Source of the DNA: Immersiella caudata
Lineage: Eukaryota; Ascomycota; Sordariomycetes; Sordariales; Lasiosphaeriaceae
Reading direction: 5' to 3'
DNA: 64,000 nt
NCBI GenBank assembly: GCA_030512335.1
Contig: JAULSU010000005.1
Coordinates: 1,116,001-1,180,000 of the forward strand
Within the stretch, counting starts at the first letter, position 1, and every line of letters begins with the position of its first letter. Positions 62,331-64,000 of this stretch are shown here, one piece after another. Below the pieces are notes generated by a model that was given only the letters and a program-made list of their open reading frames with translations, did not search any database and was not told the origin of the DNA. Made by a program: the position numbers and the translations under genes.

Positions 62331-63532
62331 TCATTCCTCAGTAACTCTTGAGCTGCCGACGGAGGCGGAGCCCGGGCCAGCAGCGCCCGACATTCGCAAG
62401 AGAGGTGCACCCCTGAGCCGTCGCCAATAGTTGCTCCGCTCAATAACACCCCTGTCGAAGACAAACCACCATCGCTCAAACACCACTTGGCCGACTTCCC
62501 AGCCCTTATCATCAAATGGATCGCTGCCCCAGATGCGGACGCCCTCGGCAGAGTCTTCAATGTCGTAGACAAAATTGAGCAGCGCCAGTTCGCCTCGGGC
62601 GGTCGGAGGTCTCGCTTCGTCTGGCAAACTCAGCACATCTAGAATCTTGTCGCGGCAAGATGGCCAGGGCAGGAGGTCGATTATCGGATGGTGTGGCACT
62701 ATAAGTTGCGAAGTAGTAGGCTGCCATGCTGTTGGGAGCTGATCGCTGGCCGGGCCGGTTCCAAGGATGAACGAGGAGCTCGATGTCAAGTCCCAGAGCG
62801 AGCCGGCATTCAGACGGCCACCAACGCGTAGAGCAGCGCGAAGCAACGTCAGCTCGTTGACGGGCAAGAGGTAACTGTCCGGGAAGGATTCGTGGCTGTC
62901 TGGATCTGTACCCGCCGACGGGGATTTGTGCGACGTACTTGCGAGGCTCTCTATCGTCAAGGACGCAGTGCTCTCATTGGACGATATGAAGTCCAGACCG
63001 AAGTCGATGTCACCCATAAAGGACTGAACGCCGTCCATGGCTAGTGCGGGCTGGGTCGGTCCGACGTCGCCGAACGAAGTGGCAGCCCATGACAGATCCA
63101 CAAAGTCTAGTCCGAGAGCCCCGATACTCTGGAATTCGGGATCCGAGTTGGAAAAGGCAGTATCCGAGTGCTCTCGACTCTGTGTTGGAGTAACGGCGGT
63201 CTTGGGCTCAGCCACCGCCGTGGTTGCATCGAGAATTTGATCCTGCGCTGACTGAGCGGACTTCTCGGTATTTTCGCGAGCCCCGTCCCCCAGGCGAGAC
63301 TGTCGCTTCTTCTGGCCTGTATCGCATCAGTTCAAGTCCAATGTAGGGTGGCATCGTGATCTGGCCTACGATATCGACGCTGTGCGAGCACGTTCAAAAG
63401 GCGCTTGCGCTCGGCGGCGTCTTCGTCGATGTCGGGAACTGCAATTGGCGCGGGCGGCTTGTAGATCCGCTGTCGTGTTCGAGGCCGAGCACATTCCTCG
63501 GCGGAGCTGTGAGTGTCTGATCTTTTGGACAT
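62331..63532 (-). CDS. bZIP transcription factor with DUF3425 domain
   Basis: Exons 63532-63370 and 63316-62331 give 382 residues. The basic region is ERKRLLNVLAQRRYRQKKRQ, with Asn47, Ala50 and Arg55 in bZIP positions; the intron (63317-63369, donor GTAGGC, acceptor ACAG) splits it after RRY. The leucine zipper is short and poor in Leu. An acidic, Ser/Asp-rich middle follows. The C-terminal 190 residues are DUF3425-like: LTLLRAALRVGGRLN, VPHHPIIDLLPWPSCRDKI, and EVGQVVFERWWFVFDRGVIE with a WRRLRGAPLL end. This bZIP plus DUF3425 layout is shared with regulators of fungal isocyanide (xanthocillin-type) clusters and others. It is the likely nuclear activator of the adjacent synthase, 0.86 kb downstream on the same strand. 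Confidence 0.85.
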
Positions 63533-64000
63533 TTTGTTTGAGGTTCTGAGCGGTTTTGAGAATTTCTCAGTGGAAGGATTGGAAGTGGGATGTCAGCTCA
63601 GTCGGAGTCGGGACAATCAAAAGCTGCCAGCATAACGCGTGCGGGGTATGGACGTTCTCGCACTGTGCAAACAATAACGGATATTGGGCACTTGTGGATA
63701 GCGAAACAGTAGGCGAGGAAGCCGGTACTCCCTAACAATTTCCCGCCCCTATGGTAGCAGCACAGTGCTGGAATATCCCCAACATCTCTTCCTCCAACTG
63801 CTCTCCTGCTGGCCGCAATTCGCAACGGACATGACTTTTGAACACGCAAAACAAAAGAAAGAAAAAAAAGGAAAAAGGAAAAAAAGGAAAGAAAAAAAAA
63901 AAGCTCGAAGCACCCTTGCTGCCAAAATTACTTCCTCTTTCTCAAATCTCCCGGAAGGTCCTCCCCCCCGACGTCGACGTTGTCCCCACATCCATCTTGT
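63533..64000. other. Upstream of bZIP gene, A/G low complexity, window edge
   Basis: The bZIP promoter region. A purine tract of A runs with single or double G covers about 63850-63902. No gene is seen before the window ends. Confidence 0.5.

Noticed and set aside
1..64000. CRISPR arrays, prophage or bacterial operon features
   Set aside because: No direct-repeat arrays with regular spacers, and gene structure is clearly eukaryotic with introns throughout.

Overview
The window looks like a filamentous ascomycete chromosome segment (Pezizomycotina, probably Sordariomycetes; the class is an inference). Genes are split by short introns of about 46-146 bp with GT(A/G)AGT-like donors and CTAAC/CTGAC-like branch sites. 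There are HET-domain, Zn2Cys6, fungal NLR and fungal-only families, a split nuclear tRNA, and nuclear genes for mitochondrial proteins (COX9, SOM1). I recognise about 27 protein-coding genes, one tRNA and four or five decayed genes or fragments. Several splice sites were worked out by hand from frame continuity and family motifs.

Layout. 1-11.3 kb: a HET-domain gene cut by the left edge, a zinc alcohol dehydrogenase, a Zn2Cys6 regulator and a second HET gene. 11.7-19.4 kb is the housekeeping core: COX9, SOM1, a RecA/XRCC2-like gene, a HAD phosphatase and a Q/G-rich low-complexity protein. 19.4-25.5 kb: a secreted GH125 mannosidase, a secreted tyrosinase and an AIF-like FAD oxidoreductase. 26-30.7 kb: a decayed NACHT/ankyrin NLR and a DUF7703-type membrane protein with a broken frame. 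30.8-39.4 kb: a GH7 endoglucanase, a single-span membrane protein, a secreted M6-like metallopeptidase and a quinone-oxidoreductase-like enzyme. 39.6-46.5 kb: an MFS fragment, a pseudokinase-like protein with a Cys-rich segment, a C2H2 factor and a third HET gene. 46.6-50.8 kb: tRNA-Pro, a GST-like protein, a gene with an in-frame amber codon, and a repeat-rich gap. 50.8-54.2 kb: a divergent pair of fungal-only genes, one frameshifted. 54.5-64 kb: an FAD monooxygenase joined to a multi-span membrane domain, a fragment of an NWD-type NLR N-terminus, an isocyanide synthase fused to a TauD-like Fe(II)/2-oxoglutarate dioxygenase, and a bZIP/DUF3425 regulator.

Two themes stand out. First, allorecognition or immunity-type genes (three HET, two NLR remnants, one HeLo-like/DUF7580 protein, one pseudokinase-like protein) are interspersed with ordinary genes, and several are decayed. 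Second, the right end carries the core of a probable isocyanide natural-product cluster (synthase plus bZIP regulator, perhaps the membrane-linked FAD monooxygenase). It may continue beyond the window and is the best candidate for an undescribed system. Secreted enzymes in the middle (GH7, GH125, tyrosinase, M6 peptidase) suit a plant-litter or plant-associated lifestyle.
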